Origin: Spartobacteria bacterium
GTDB taxonomy: Bacteria > Verrucomicrobiota > Verrucomicrobiia > Chthoniobacterales > UBA10450
DNA length: 64,000 nt
Reading direction: 5' to 3'
Assembly (NCBI GenBank): GCA_003134785.1
Contig: PLCN01000015.1
Span: 1-64,000 of the forward strand
The notes beneath the pieces are model-generated. The model was not told the DNA's origin and searched no databases. It was given only the letters and a program-made list of their open reading frames with translations. The position numbers and the translations under genes are program-made. Below, piece by piece: positions 1-6,844 of the stretch (position 1 is its first letter; every line of letters starts with the position of its first letter).

Positions 1-99
1 CCAGCAATTGGGGTCAGGCCACAGTCACTCACGCCATCTATAGAGTAACGTTCTTGCTGAGTAAACAAAAATCTTAACTCTTAGGCTTTAGGTGCGGTT
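1..99. other. Left-edge non-coding stretch
   Basis: No gene is visible. The first bases contain the string TTGGGGTCAGGCCACAGT, which resembles short repeat sequences often seen beside tyrosine transposases in related genomes. The match is from memory and the piece is cut by the window edge, so it is only a hint that more mobile DNA lies to the left. Confidence 0.3.
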
Positions 100-876
100 C
101 TATCTTTTCGGCGGCAGGTTCGGCAATATCTTGACTAGGGAGTCTTCGCTGCCGGACGTGGTAAGATTGTCGTTCGACAGCGTTACCTTCGAGTCCTGCG
201 GTTTCACTCGCACAATCCAAAAATATCTCTCGATAATGTTGAACAGAGTGCGGCTCGAAGTCGCCATTAAGGCGTAATCTTGTTCATCTGAAACAGTCAC
301 TTGAAACCGGCCATCGGCGTCAGTCTTGACGCTCGCAATTGGCGTCGGAAGATTATCGAAATATGGCGCGCCAGCGCGAGAAAGTTTTTGCCGCAATAAC
401 ATTTGTGTTACGCGTTCTTTAACCTGTGACACACGCTCCCAAGCTGCATTAAATCTCAACGCGACCTCGTGGCCATCTGCCGGAGAATGCTGATAGCGCC
501 CCACCCACTCCGCGTAAGCTAGCCCGCGCATTTTTTCATCGTACCCGTGCGGACCGGCGACCGCCCGCTCCGCCGCTTGTAAGTCTTCCCGTGCTTTTGC
601 TAAAGCTGTATCGGCTTTTGACCTCTCAGAATCGGGAGCAAGGTCAATATCGCGGATGTGCCGTTCAATATCCGCCTGCGCGAAAAGCCTGACTTCGACT
701 AGAGCGAGTTTTATCGCAGGCCCGGCAGCAGTAACGATGAAGACCTGTCCATCAATGGTCTTGCCGTTCGCATTCGTGAATGCGTAGAGCAGAGCGACCG
801 ATGAGATCAATACCTTTATGAACTTGCGGGATGCCTCGCCTTTAGTAGTAGCTTGCGGAGTAGGTGTGTTTGGCAT
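100..876 (-). CDS. Membrane-anchored hypothetical protein with a C-terminal beta domain
   Basis: This encodes 258 residues that I do not recognise as a named family. Residues about 20-38 (FIKVLISSVALLYAFTNA) form one hydrophobic segment that could be a signal anchor. A charged, probably helical and coiled-coil middle (about 60-160) follows. The C-terminal part contains KTDADGRFQV followed by alternating strands, a pattern typical of carboxypeptidase-regulatory-like beta domains. It lies 36 bp downstream of the 103-aa gene on the same strand, so it may be the last gene of the transposase-led operon. A periplasmic or surface role is inferred from the anchor only. Confidence 0.6.
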   Translation of the reverse strand: MPNTPTPQATTKGEASRKFIKVLISSVALLYAFTNANGKTIDGQVFIVTAAGPAIKLALVEVRLFAQADIERHIRDIDLAPDSERSKADTALAKAREDLQAAERAVAGPHGYDEKMRGLAYAEWVGRYQHSPADGHEVALRFNAAWERVSQVKERVTQMLLRQKLSRAGAPYFDNLPTPIASVKTDADGRFQVTVSDEQDYALMATSSRTLFNIIERYFWIVRVKPQDSKVTLSNDNLTTSGSEDSLVKILPNLPPKR

Positions 877-912
877 AAGGACTAAAGTTAGTTATGAAAC
901 GTTTTGGGCTAG

Positions 913-1224
913 CTATTCGAAATCTGTTATACCGCCTTTTCTCTTCAGCTCATCGAGATGAGCTTGCAGCATCGCAGCTAACGCTGGGTTCTTATCCTCA
1001 ATCGAAACAAGCTCATCCTCAAGTGCGAGGACGCGCTGTTGTGAGAACCAATCAGGGAAAGATATACCCTCAATTGTCTCCACGTGAGCTGCATGAGCAA
1101 CTAGCTCTATACTTCTTAGAAGCACGTCCCTCTCAGCGTTGGCGATCAAGAGCGAAAGACTAATGCTGGCAAATGTGTCCTTAAAATCGTCGCTCATTTC
1201 ATTTTCCGATTCGGATTTTGTCAT
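913..1224 (-). CDS. Small hypothetical protein coupled to the IS1-like transposase
   Basis: This encodes a 103-residue acidic, mostly helical protein with no recognised domain. Its ATG (1224-1222) overlaps the transposase TGA (1223-1221) as ATGA, so it is almost certainly translated by re-initiation from the transposase message. The overlap supports a real gene and a start at this ATG. There is no cysteine cluster, signal peptide or membrane segment. It could be a transposition accessory factor or cargo; the sequence does not decide. Confidence 0.6.
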   Translation of the reverse strand: MTKSESENEMSDDFKDTFASISLSLLIANAERDVLLRSIELVAHAAHVETIEGISFPDWFSQQRVLALEDELVSIEDKNPALAAMLQAHLDELKRKGGITDFE

Positions 1225-2123
1225 TCCAGTTCGGCGAACGCCATCTCAAACTTCGCGTCCTCTTTCCGGCGCATGTATTCCGCCGTCATTTCCACGACAT
1301 CTTCCAAGCCCCACGGCCTAATCTCTACGCCAGCGGCCACGGCTGGCGTCGTGCCGAGCGTCGAATGCTTCCGAACGAAGTTGTAAACGCCGATGAACAG
1401 CGCGACCGCGCTCTTGTGCGTCTCTAGGTCTTTGCTATAGCCCAGCCCTTTGCGCTGGAACCGTTTTAGCTCCTGCCGGACTGTCAGGAACACGCGCTCG
1501 ACGTGACTCGTCGTGAGCATCTCCAAATCCGGCGAGCCGACGACCGCCTTACGCTCTGCCGTTACCAGTTTACGCACGCCTTGATTGCGACCGAAAGACG
1601 CCAGCGTGCCGTCGTTCATTATCGCTTCTCCGAATATCTTCGTTTCCGTGCCGTAGCTGTAGCCCGTGTAGCCGAAGTGAGTTCGGATGTGTCCGGCGTA
1701 GGCAGGCAGTTGATCGGTTGCGATCTGCACCGGCCCTTTAACGCGCTTCCGCACGTCGCCGACGAAAGCGTAGCCGGTTGACCAGTCCCGCTTGCCGACG
1801 CGATGCGACAGAACCAATTTCGTGTCCGCGTCGATTGCCGCCCAAAGCCAAAAGTCGCCCCGGCCCTTTTCCGGCTGCATCATCCGACCGGAGTGACAGC
1901 CGACGTATTGCCATTGCTCGTCCATTTCGATTCGCAGGCAAGGCAGGTCGCGCAGTTCCTTGTCCATGTAGTCGGCGAACGCTTCGCCCGTCTCGCGGAT
2001 TACCCGCGTGATCGCATGCGTGCCGGTCTTGAACATCCGCGCGACGGCTTCAATCGGTGCTCCTTCGCAGAGCGCCGCCAGCACGAAACCTTGCTTTTCT
2101 TTGGAGAGTCTTTTGTTTGCCAT
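1221..2123 (-). CDS. IS1-family DDE transposase
   Basis: This encodes 300 residues. I chose the ATG at 2123 because the IS1 similarity begins there; upstream in-frame codons run into an AT-rich, promoter-like region. Residues 1-50 look like a helix-turn-helix. The catalytic region shows DEQWQYV (68-74), AIDADT (D98), ATDQ (D137) and HVERVFLTVR (E209), matching the IS1-type D, D, E core. The C-terminus ends MRRKEDAKFEMAFAELE. The protein is one uninterrupted frame, unlike classic IS1, which uses a frameshift. No terminal inverted repeats were found immediately around it, so its element is either larger than one gene or decayed. Confidence 0.9.
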   Translation of the reverse strand: MANKRLSKEKQGFVLAALCEGAPIEAVARMFKTGTHAITRVIRETGEAFADYMDKELRDLPCLRIEMDEQWQYVGCHSGRMMQPEKGRGDFWLWAAIDADTKLVLSHRVGKRDWSTGYAFVGDVRKRVKGPVQIATDQLPAYAGHIRTHFGYTGYSYGTETKIFGEAIMNDGTLASFGRNQGVRKLVTAERKAVVGSPDLEMLTTSHVERVFLTVRQELKRFQRKGLGYSKDLETHKSAVALFIGVYNFVRKHSTLGTTPAVAAGVEIRPWGLEDVVEMTAEYMRRKEDAKFEMAFAELE

Positions 2124-2146
2124 AATTTTCTCTTTACTGATTGAGA

Positions 2147-2158
2147 CTATACGTATAG
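2147..2158. promoter_or_regulatory. Palindrome between divergent genes, candidate operator
   Basis: CTATACGTATAG is a perfect 12-bp palindrome in an AT-rich gap between the transposase start (2123) and the divergent 56-aa gene (2197). The position suits an operator or an overlapping pair of promoters. Binding by the neighbouring ribbon-helix-helix-like protein is inference. Confidence 0.4.
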
Positions 2159-2196
2159 AATCAAGAAAGTAAAGAAGAAAATATAAGTATTTTATC

Positions 2197-2367
2197 ATGA
2201 AGAAACTCACCAAATGGGGCGGCAAACGCGAGGGCTCGGGCCGGAAATCCGAGGGGAAAGCGATGTTCACCGTCACGCTTAACGCGAAGAACGTCGCGCG
2301 CGCGAAGAAAAAAGAATCGAACTTTTCCGGCCTGCTCGACCGGCTACTTGCGGGGTGGCTTCGCTGA
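2197..2367 (+). CDS. 56-aa basic protein, ribbon-helix-helix-like
   Basis: The frame runs from ATG 2197 to TGA 2365-2367 and encodes 56 residues. It opens MKKLTKWGGKREGSGRK, resembling the GGKREGAGRK-type leader of many small plasmid and phage DNA-binding proteins. A short strand (MFTVTL) followed by two helices comes next, the layout of a ribbon-helix-helix fold. It is transcribed divergently from the transposase across an AT-rich gap with a palindrome. A repressor or antitoxin role is possible but not shown. No clear ribosome binding site is present. Confidence 0.55.
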   Translation: MKKLTKWGGKREGSGRKSEGKAMFTVTLNAKNVARAKKKESNFSGLLDRLLAGWLR

Positions 2368-2511
2368 CTCCGATTCGGCCCGCTTCTTGGCTGCTCTGAA
2401 CTTCCGCTTGAGCTTGTCGGAGCGAAAGAGTTCCTCGCCATTGACCGGCTCGGATTCAGTGATCCGTTCAACGTTGCGCAACGCTTCTTGGCTCTCGTCG
2501 AGTTTTCTCAC
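2344..2511 (-). CDS. Possible 55-aa charged protein
   Basis: A GTG start (2511) opens a 55-codon frame ending at TAG 2344-2346. The product is very rich in K, R and E. It overlaps the 3' end of the convergent 56-aa gene by 24 bp. There is no recognisable domain or clear ribosome binding site, so it may be a chance frame. It lies between the transposase promoter region and the Ntn hydrolase gene, where no other gene is visible. Confidence 0.3.
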   Translation of the reverse strand: MRKLDESQEALRNVERITESEPVNGEELFRSDKLKRKFRAAKKRAESESAKPPRK

Positions 2512-2553
2512 GGTGGCAGTATAACACGTTCGCTATACAAAAATATAGTTTAG

Positions 2554-3369
2554 TCAGACAATTGGAATGACCGGAACGCCGGTGAACGGTTTCAGTAAGC
2601 CGTCAATTAGCTTTTTCGCTGAATCAGGGACTGGAGGCTTACCTTTGATCTCCCAAATCGCCCGAATATCATCGCACTCGTCCGAGGTCATTTGTCTGCA
2701 CGCTCCTGCCGCGTCCATGACGGTCAAAAAGGTTTTTTTGCCGACGCCTGCCGCCGCTTCGCCCCTGAATTTCGCTTCAAGCAGCCGATAGACGATGTGA
2801 TTGACCGGATGCAGGGAATCTATCGCTCCCATGAGTGCAGCCTGCGCCAGCGTTGCTCCAACTCCGATGGCGTGGAATCCGAGCGGGTCGTGATAGTCAA
2901 TCTTCCCTGGGTCGCTCACCGAAAATATCCGCGACGCATTTCCGATCAGTAAATCGGTATCTAGTCTGACGTTGCCGATCTGGTAGAGCATCTTGCCGAA
3001 TATCTCACGTCCGAACGCCTTTTTGCCGGTCTTCTGAAACTGCTCCCGCGTGATTCCTAGCGGGCTCAATAGCTCGTCGTTTATCTTCTGCTCTAGCTCC
3101 GCTTTGAACGCCATTTCGAACGCGGATTCCATGACGGCAAACGTCTCCGTTTGACCGGCAGTGCTGTTAATAACGCGTTGTATGATTCTGTAGGCGTGCG
3201 TCGTGTCGCCAGCGAACATCACAGCCCAGCGGATTTTCGTCCCGATGAAGCTGGTTTTTACCAAGGTCGGTTCTGCCGACATGCTTGAATTGCTCAGCAT
3301 GTGGTCGGAAACTGTGATGTAGCTCTTGCCGCCGCTGCTCCTAGCGACTGCCGCGATGCATAACGTCAT
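2554..3369 (-). CDS. Orphan proteasome-type Ntn hydrolase
   Basis: This encodes 271 residues from ATG 3369. The open frame continues upstream to 3978, but that part crosses a transposon end and looks non-coding. The N-terminus MTLCIAAV resembles proteasome beta and HslV-like proteins, where Met removal exposes a catalytic Thr. Counting that Thr as 1, Asp21 (VSDHML) and Lys37 (LVKTSFIG) follow at the same 16-residue spacing as Asp17 and Lys33 of proteasome subunits. A strand and glycine pattern (AVMFAGDTTHAYRI) comes after them. No ATPase partner or second subunit is nearby. The fold call is from motif spacing, and the substrate is unknown. Confidence 0.6.
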   Translation of the reverse strand: MTLCIAAVARSSGGKSYITVSDHMLSNSSMSAEPTLVKTSFIGTKIRWAVMFAGDTTHAYRIIQRVINSTAGQTETFAVMESAFEMAFKAELEQKINDELLSPLGITREQFQKTGKKAFGREIFGKMLYQIGNVRLDTDLLIGNASRIFSVSDPGKIDYHDPLGFHAIGVGATLAQAALMGAIDSLHPVNHIVYRLLEAKFRGEAAAGVGKKTFLTVMDAAGACRQMTSDECDDIRAIWEIKGKPPVPDSAKKLIDGLLKPFTGVPVIPIV

Positions 3370-3479
3370 ATTATGCCCGTAATACTCTGCCCTTGGCCGT
3401 ATCGGGGGAAGCGGAAAGATTCGAAACGGGTCTCGCGGAAGATACCGCCCCGGTTCGCGGGCCGCGTGAAAGGCCGTTC

Positions 3480-3498
3480 GGTTATAATCTCTATAACC
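3480..3498. repeat. Small inverted repeat upstream of the Ntn hydrolase
   Basis: GGTTATA and TATAACC are separated by five bases. The pair lies about 110 bp upstream of the Ntn hydrolase start and next to the transposon junction. It may be a promoter or operator, or part of an older element end. Confidence 0.3.
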
Positions 3499-3514
3499 AA
3501 TCGGCGGCAACACC

Positions 3515-3522
3515 AGTCTATT
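3515..3522. repeat. Target site duplication, left copy
   Basis: AGTCTATT lies immediately outside the left terminal inverted repeat. The identical octamer follows the right repeat at 4801-4808. An 8-bp duplication fits IS1-type insertion. Confidence 0.85.
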
Positions 3523-3547
3523 GGTGTTGGGGTGCCTATCGTTATGG
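3523..3547. repeat. Left terminal inverted repeat
   Basis: This 25-bp sequence is perfectly complementary to 4776-4800 and begins GGTGTTGGGG at the outer end. Confidence 0.85.
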
Positions 3548-3593
3548 TTTTTAAGGCTAGACTCTGATCCCTGGGTCGAATCACCATTCGCGC

Positions 3594-3908
3594 ATGCCCG
3601 AAAACGTCGAATCAGAGCCAGAACCGTTTTGGGTAAAATCCAAGTGGACAGTCCAGCAATTAGACGGTCAAACCATTGAGTTCCAACTGCGATTTCCAAA
3701 CGGCGATACCGCGTCTGGCAACGAGCCGATCTATGCGCGTGCGCGCCCACTGGTTGATGACCGGGTCCATCTGGAGTTCGTAATAGAAGAGCAAGTGCAT
3801 GAGTGGAAGAAGCGCCTGATCGTGTTTCAACTCGCACAGAAAGCTGCCGACTGTATCGTTCTGCATCCTGACCAGAGCATTGCCCACTTTCAGCTTGTGA
3901 TGCCGTAA
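3594..3908 (+). CDS. Hypothetical 104-aa passenger protein
   Basis: This encodes 104 residues with alternating hydrophobic strands (VQQLDGQTIEFQLRF, VHLEFVIEE, KRLIVFQLAQ), suggesting a small mostly-beta protein. It starts about 47 bp inside the left end of the element. No signal peptide, membrane segment or known motif is seen. An antisense frame is also open here, but the composition of this strand is more protein-like. The function is unknown. Confidence 0.5.
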   Translation: MPENVESEPEPFWVKSKWTVQQLDGQTIEFQLRFPNGDTASGNEPIYARARPLVDDRVHLEFVIEEQVHEWKKRLIVFQLAQKAADCIVLHPDQSIAHFQLVMP

Positions 3909-3974
3909 CCTCGCGCACGTACCAAGAACCGTAGCCGTCCGCAAGGTTGCCGCTGGCGATTATCTTGTCCTCGC

Positions 3975-4034
3975 TCACGCCTCAAGTTCGGCAAAGGCTG
4001 CTTCAAACTGAGCATCTTCTTTCCGCCTCATGTT
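3975..4034 (-). pseudogene. C-terminal remnant of an IS1-like transposase
   Basis: The minus strand encodes MRRKEDAQFEAAFAELEA and a stop, nearly identical to the tail of the transposase at 1221-2123 (MRRKEDAKFEMAFAELE). Similarity stops abruptly upstream, so only about 19 codons remain. The TGA overlaps a GTG as GTGA, which opens another frame (VSEDKIIASGNLADGYG). This repeats the arrangement in which the intact transposase is coupled to a downstream gene. Confidence 0.65.
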
Positions 4035-4061
4035 AAAGGCAAGCTTGTCACCATCGGCAAT

Positions 4062-4772
4062 ATGGTGGAGGCGCTTGAGGAGGGCGCGGTTATACGCGAC
4101 GCGGAAACGAAGGTAGCGGGTCTGGAAGCGGAGCTTGGCAATCTTAAGATCGAGACGAAAGCGCTTAAGACCGAGGTGGAGGGGTTTCGCGCAGAACGGA
4201 AAAAACAGAAAGAGAAGGAGCGGGAGATACCGCCAGTTCAATTCAAGATTCTCAAGCTGCTGCCAAGCGAACACGCCGGCGGCCTGAAAATGGACGAGAT
4301 TGCCACCGCTATAAAAATCCCGTTGGACGAAGCCGAGCTTTACGTTGGGGCATTGGAGGACGCTAGACTCGTTGGAAGCCGATACAACACTTTGGCGGTC
4401 ATAATATGGTATCGTACCAAGACCGGGAACCAGCTCGTCGTGGCTAAACGCTGGGCTGGCGAAGAAGAAGAGCGAAAAGCATACAAACACGCTGACCTTC
4501 CGCAGATACAGCACGAGGCGTTGTTGATCATTGCGGCGGAACCGCAAGGGGGTGCCATATTTGAACACGAAGGCGTCTATGTGCACGAAATCACCAACAA
4601 GCTTGGCGAGAGCCTTGCCAAGACTCGCTACAATCTGCGGCAACTTCAGAAGGCAGGCATGGCGACCGATGGCAGCGAAGATTTCATTGCCGCCGACTAT
4701 AGCGGCCTTGGGCCTACGTGGACGCTTCTCGACAAGGGCGAGGAATATCTCGGGGAGCGAGACCTTCTCTAA
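4062..4772 (+). CDS. Coiled-coil protein with two winged-helix-like domains (passenger)
   Basis: This encodes 236 residues. Residues about 10-56 form a charged coiled coil (ETKVAGLEAELGNLKIETKA). Residues 58-110 (FKILKLLPSEHAGGLKMDEIATAIKI) and 149-230 (HEALLIIAAEPQGGA, then VYVHEITNKLGESL) read as two winged helix-turn-helix units. The frame stays open upstream of the chosen ATG (KGKLVTIGN precedes it), so the gene may be the surviving 3' part of a longer one. The stop sits three bases before the right terminal repeat. A DNA-binding regulatory role is inferred from the fold only. Confidence 0.55.
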   Translation: MVEALEEGAVIRDAETKVAGLEAELGNLKIETKALKTEVEGFRAERKKQKEKEREIPPVQFKILKLLPSEHAGGLKMDEIATAIKIPLDEAELYVGALEDARLVGSRYNTLAVIIWYRTKTGNQLVVAKRWAGEEEERKAYKHADLPQIQHEALLIIAAEPQGGAIFEHEGVYVHEITNKLGESLAKTRYNLRQLQKAGMATDGSEDFIAADYSGLGPTWTLLDKGEEYLGERDLL

Positions 4773-4775
4773 TTT

Positions 4776-4800
4776 CCATAACGATAGGCACCCCAACACC
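4776..4800. repeat. Right terminal inverted repeat
   Basis: This is the perfect 25-bp inverse of 3523-3547. The 8-bp AGTCTATT duplication follows at 4801-4808. Confidence 0.85.
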
Positions 4801-4808
4801 AGTCTATT
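4801..4808. repeat. Target site duplication, right copy
   Basis: AGTCTATT is identical to 3515-3522 and directly abuts the right terminal repeat. Confidence 0.85.
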
Positions 4809-5070
4809 TTATATGACATATATTGTATGATGTTATTGTTTGGTAGTCCCAGCATGCTGATTCCCGTTCCCCTTGCGATTGACCTAGATCTTTCAAACGC
4901 AATCGACCTTGGGCGATCACTCCCAGTCGTCAGGTATCCATCGATTGCGCTGAGTTCATTAAGCCGGAACAGATTCCGCGGGTGAAGCGGCTTCGGCGAG
5001 CGCACCGGTGAACGTCGCGCGTCGCAAACACACCGAAATCTTCGAGAGAGGCTTCTCCCGATCTGAATTA
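4809..5070. other. Gene-free stretch right of the element
   Basis: The region starts AT-rich (TTATATGACATATATTG) and then returns to average composition. No frame here looks protein-like on either strand, and no structured repeat was noticed. Confidence 0.5.
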
Positions 5071-5256
5071 CTAGGTTGGGAGCGCTTTGGGCCGTCGCAG
5101 GTCCAGGGCGAAGTTGGTGTCCCACTTTTTCAGCACGGCGGCGTGCGAAGCGGCTAGCCGTTCTATCAGTGACGGCGGAATCGACGGGTCTGCGGGAATT
5201 AGATGATCGTCGGAACTACGCACGGTCGAAGGAATCCCCAGTTTTTGGGTGTTCAT
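5071..5256 (-). CDS. Hypothetical 61-aa protein
   Basis: This encodes 61 residues, with PSIPPSLIERLAASHAAVLKKWDTNF as a plausible amphipathic helix. There is no signal, membrane segment or known motif. It lies 10 bp downstream of a possible tiny membrane ORF on the same strand. The composition is protein-like but the frame is short, so it could be accidental. Confidence 0.4.
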   Translation of the reverse strand: MNTQKLGIPSTVRSSDDHLIPADPSIPPSLIERLAASHAAVLKKWDTNFALDLRRPKALPT

Positions 5257-5265
5257 GCTTATCTG

Positions 5266-5337
5266 TTAAAGCATCAAACGTGCGGCGATGTCGGCGATTA
5301 CTACGTAGCTCGCTGTTGCGAGCGCCCCGATTATCAC
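5266..5337 (-). CDS. Possible tiny membrane peptide
   Basis: From GTG 5337, a 23-codon frame encodes VIIGALATASYVVIADIAA, a good transmembrane helix, and ends at TAA 5266-5268. The same frame stays open upstream to about 5410 (GRWCKGFGSRHGRWCGFS precedes it) but has no standard start there. It could be a small holin-like protein or the remnant of a larger one. Confidence 0.25.
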   Translation of the reverse strand: MIIGALATASYVVIADIAARLML

Positions 5338-5523
5338 ACTGAACCCGCACCAACGCCCGTGGCGTGACCCAAAGCCCTTACACCATCGACCAACCAGAAT
5401 TATCCAATCACTATTATGTCAATGGCACGACCTTAAACGGCTTATGAGTTTTCTTATGTCTTTCGAGTGGTTGCGATTTTCGGATAATCCAAGCAAATTC
5501 GGCTGCGAATTCGCCGGGATAAT

Positions 5524-6774
5524 CTATTCGTCGGCTGCACTGGCGGGTTGAGAAGGCGTGAACCGGGCCAGGCCGAATTCCTTATGGGTAAGCTGAGCCG
5601 CGCGATCGGCGTCCTGGCCGTCAATGACGACGGCGATTTTGATTTCGGAGGTGGAAATCAGTTGGATGTTGATTCCGCTCTTGCCCAGGCAATCGAATAA
5701 CCGCGCGGCCACGCCGGAGTGCGAGCGCATCCCGATCCCGACCACGCTCAGTTTGGCGACGCCGCTCTTGGTGATCAGACCCGCGGCCTGAACTTCTTTG
5801 ACCACGGGTTCGAGTAACTTTATTGCGGAGTCGAGGTCGTTCTCGTGAATCGTGAAGGAGATGTCGGTTGTTCCATGCTTGGAAACGCTTTGGACAATCA
5901 TGTCGACCACGATGTTGCCGCTCGCGATCACGGAAAAAATCCGGCCGGCGATTCCCGCTTCGTCGCGGACGTCATCGACCGTGACCTTGGCCTGGTTGCG
6001 ATCGACGCTGATGCCGCGAATGACCACGTCTTCCATGTTCGCGGTTTCCTCTTTCGCAATCGTCCCGATGTCGCTCTTGAGACTCGAGCGCACTTCGAAT
6101 TCCACACCGAATTTCTTGGCGAACTCGACGGCGCGAGATTGCATGACCTTTGAACCAGCGCCGGCCATTTCGAGCAGCTCGTCGTAGGCGACCTCATCGA
6201 TCTTCTTTGCGTCGGACACGATGCGCGGATCGCAAGTGAAGACGCCATCGACATCGGTAAAAATCTGACAGGCATCGGCATTCAACGCGCCGGCCAGCGC
6301 GATCGCGGTCAAATCCGTGCCGCCGCGTCCGAGCGTGGTCGTGTCGCCGTCGGCGTTCTGGCCCTGAAAGCCGGCCACGACCACGATGTAATCATCAGCC
6401 AGCAATTCGTGGATTTGTTTCGGAGAAATATTTGCGATTCTTGCCCGGGTATGAGCGCGGTCCGTGAGAATGCCGGCTTCCGCGCCGGTCAACGAAATGG
6501 CTTTTCCGCCGAGGGCATTGATCGCCATGGCGGTCAGCGCCACGGCGGCGAGTTCGCCGGTGGCGAGCAAGGCGTCGAGCTCGCGCTCGGTTGGCTGGGG
6601 CGAAGTCTCGCGCGCGAGCTTGATCAGGTTGTCGGTCACGCCTGCCATCGCGGAAATAACACCGACGACTTTGCAGCCTTCCTGCTGCGTCGCGAGGAGC
6701 CGCCCCGCGACATTACGGATGCGCTCCGGCGTTCCAACCGAAGTGCCGCCGTACTTTTGAACGATCAGGCGCAT
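5524..6774 (-). CDS. lysC: Aspartate kinase
   Basis: Aspartate kinase phosphorylates L-aspartate, the first step toward lysine, threonine, methionine and diaminopimelate. The 416 residues open MRLIVQKYGGTSVG, the family signature. They continue with VVGVISAMAGVTDNL, a GRGGTDLTA segment and the TDVDGV/DPRIV motif of the catalytic domain (about 1-245). Two ACT domains follow (about 265-405; DISFTI, then GIGMRSHSGVAARLF and IQLISTSEIKIAVVI), which normally sense lysine or threonine. The length is typical. It lies downstream of thrC on the same strand, but a 0.4-kb palindromic region separates them. Confidence 0.97.
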   Translation of the reverse strand: MRLIVQKYGGTSVGTPERIRNVAGRLLATQQEGCKVVGVISAMAGVTDNLIKLARETSPQPTERELDALLATGELAAVALTAMAINALGGKAISLTGAEAGILTDRAHTRARIANISPKQIHELLADDYIVVVAGFQGQNADGDTTTLGRGGTDLTAIALAGALNADACQIFTDVDGVFTCDPRIVSDAKKIDEVAYDELLEMAGAGSKVMQSRAVEFAKKFGVEFEVRSSLKSDIGTIAKEETANMEDVVIRGISVDRNQAKVTVDDVRDEAGIAGRIFSVIASGNIVVDMIVQSVSKHGTTDISFTIHENDLDSAIKLLEPVVKEVQAAGLITKSGVAKLSVVGIGMRSHSGVAARLFDCLGKSGINIQLISTSEIKIAVVIDGQDADRAAQLTHKEFGLARFTPSQPASAADE

Positions 6775-6844
6775 GGCAAGGCCGGGCCAGGATGAAAGCG
6801 AAGGATCACGGAACGGGATGGTTTTCGCTTATGTTCGGTCGCTG

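Larger units (their letters stand above)
3523..4800. mobile_element. 1278-bp IS1-like element with passenger genes and no intact transposase
   Basis: The ends are 25-bp perfect inverted repeats (3523-3547 and 4776-4800) beginning GGTGTTGGGGTGCC. An identical octamer flanks both sides. Inside are two plus-strand genes (3594-3908 and 4062-4772) and a minus-strand fragment matching only the last residues of the IS1-like transposase. The element therefore looks like a non-autonomous insertion cassette that a related transposase could move in trans. Terminal GGTG and an 8-bp duplication are both consistent with the IS1 family. Confidence 0.8.

Noticed and set aside
3370-3978. N-terminal 200-codon extension of the Ntn hydrolase frame
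   Set aside because: It crosses the transposon end and target duplication, is antisense to the 104-aa gene, and has an Arg/Ser/His-rich composition unlike a folded protein. MTLCIAAV is the family-like start.
4775-5125. Minus-strand frames across the transposon end
   Set aside because: They run through the terminal repeat and have no protein-like features.
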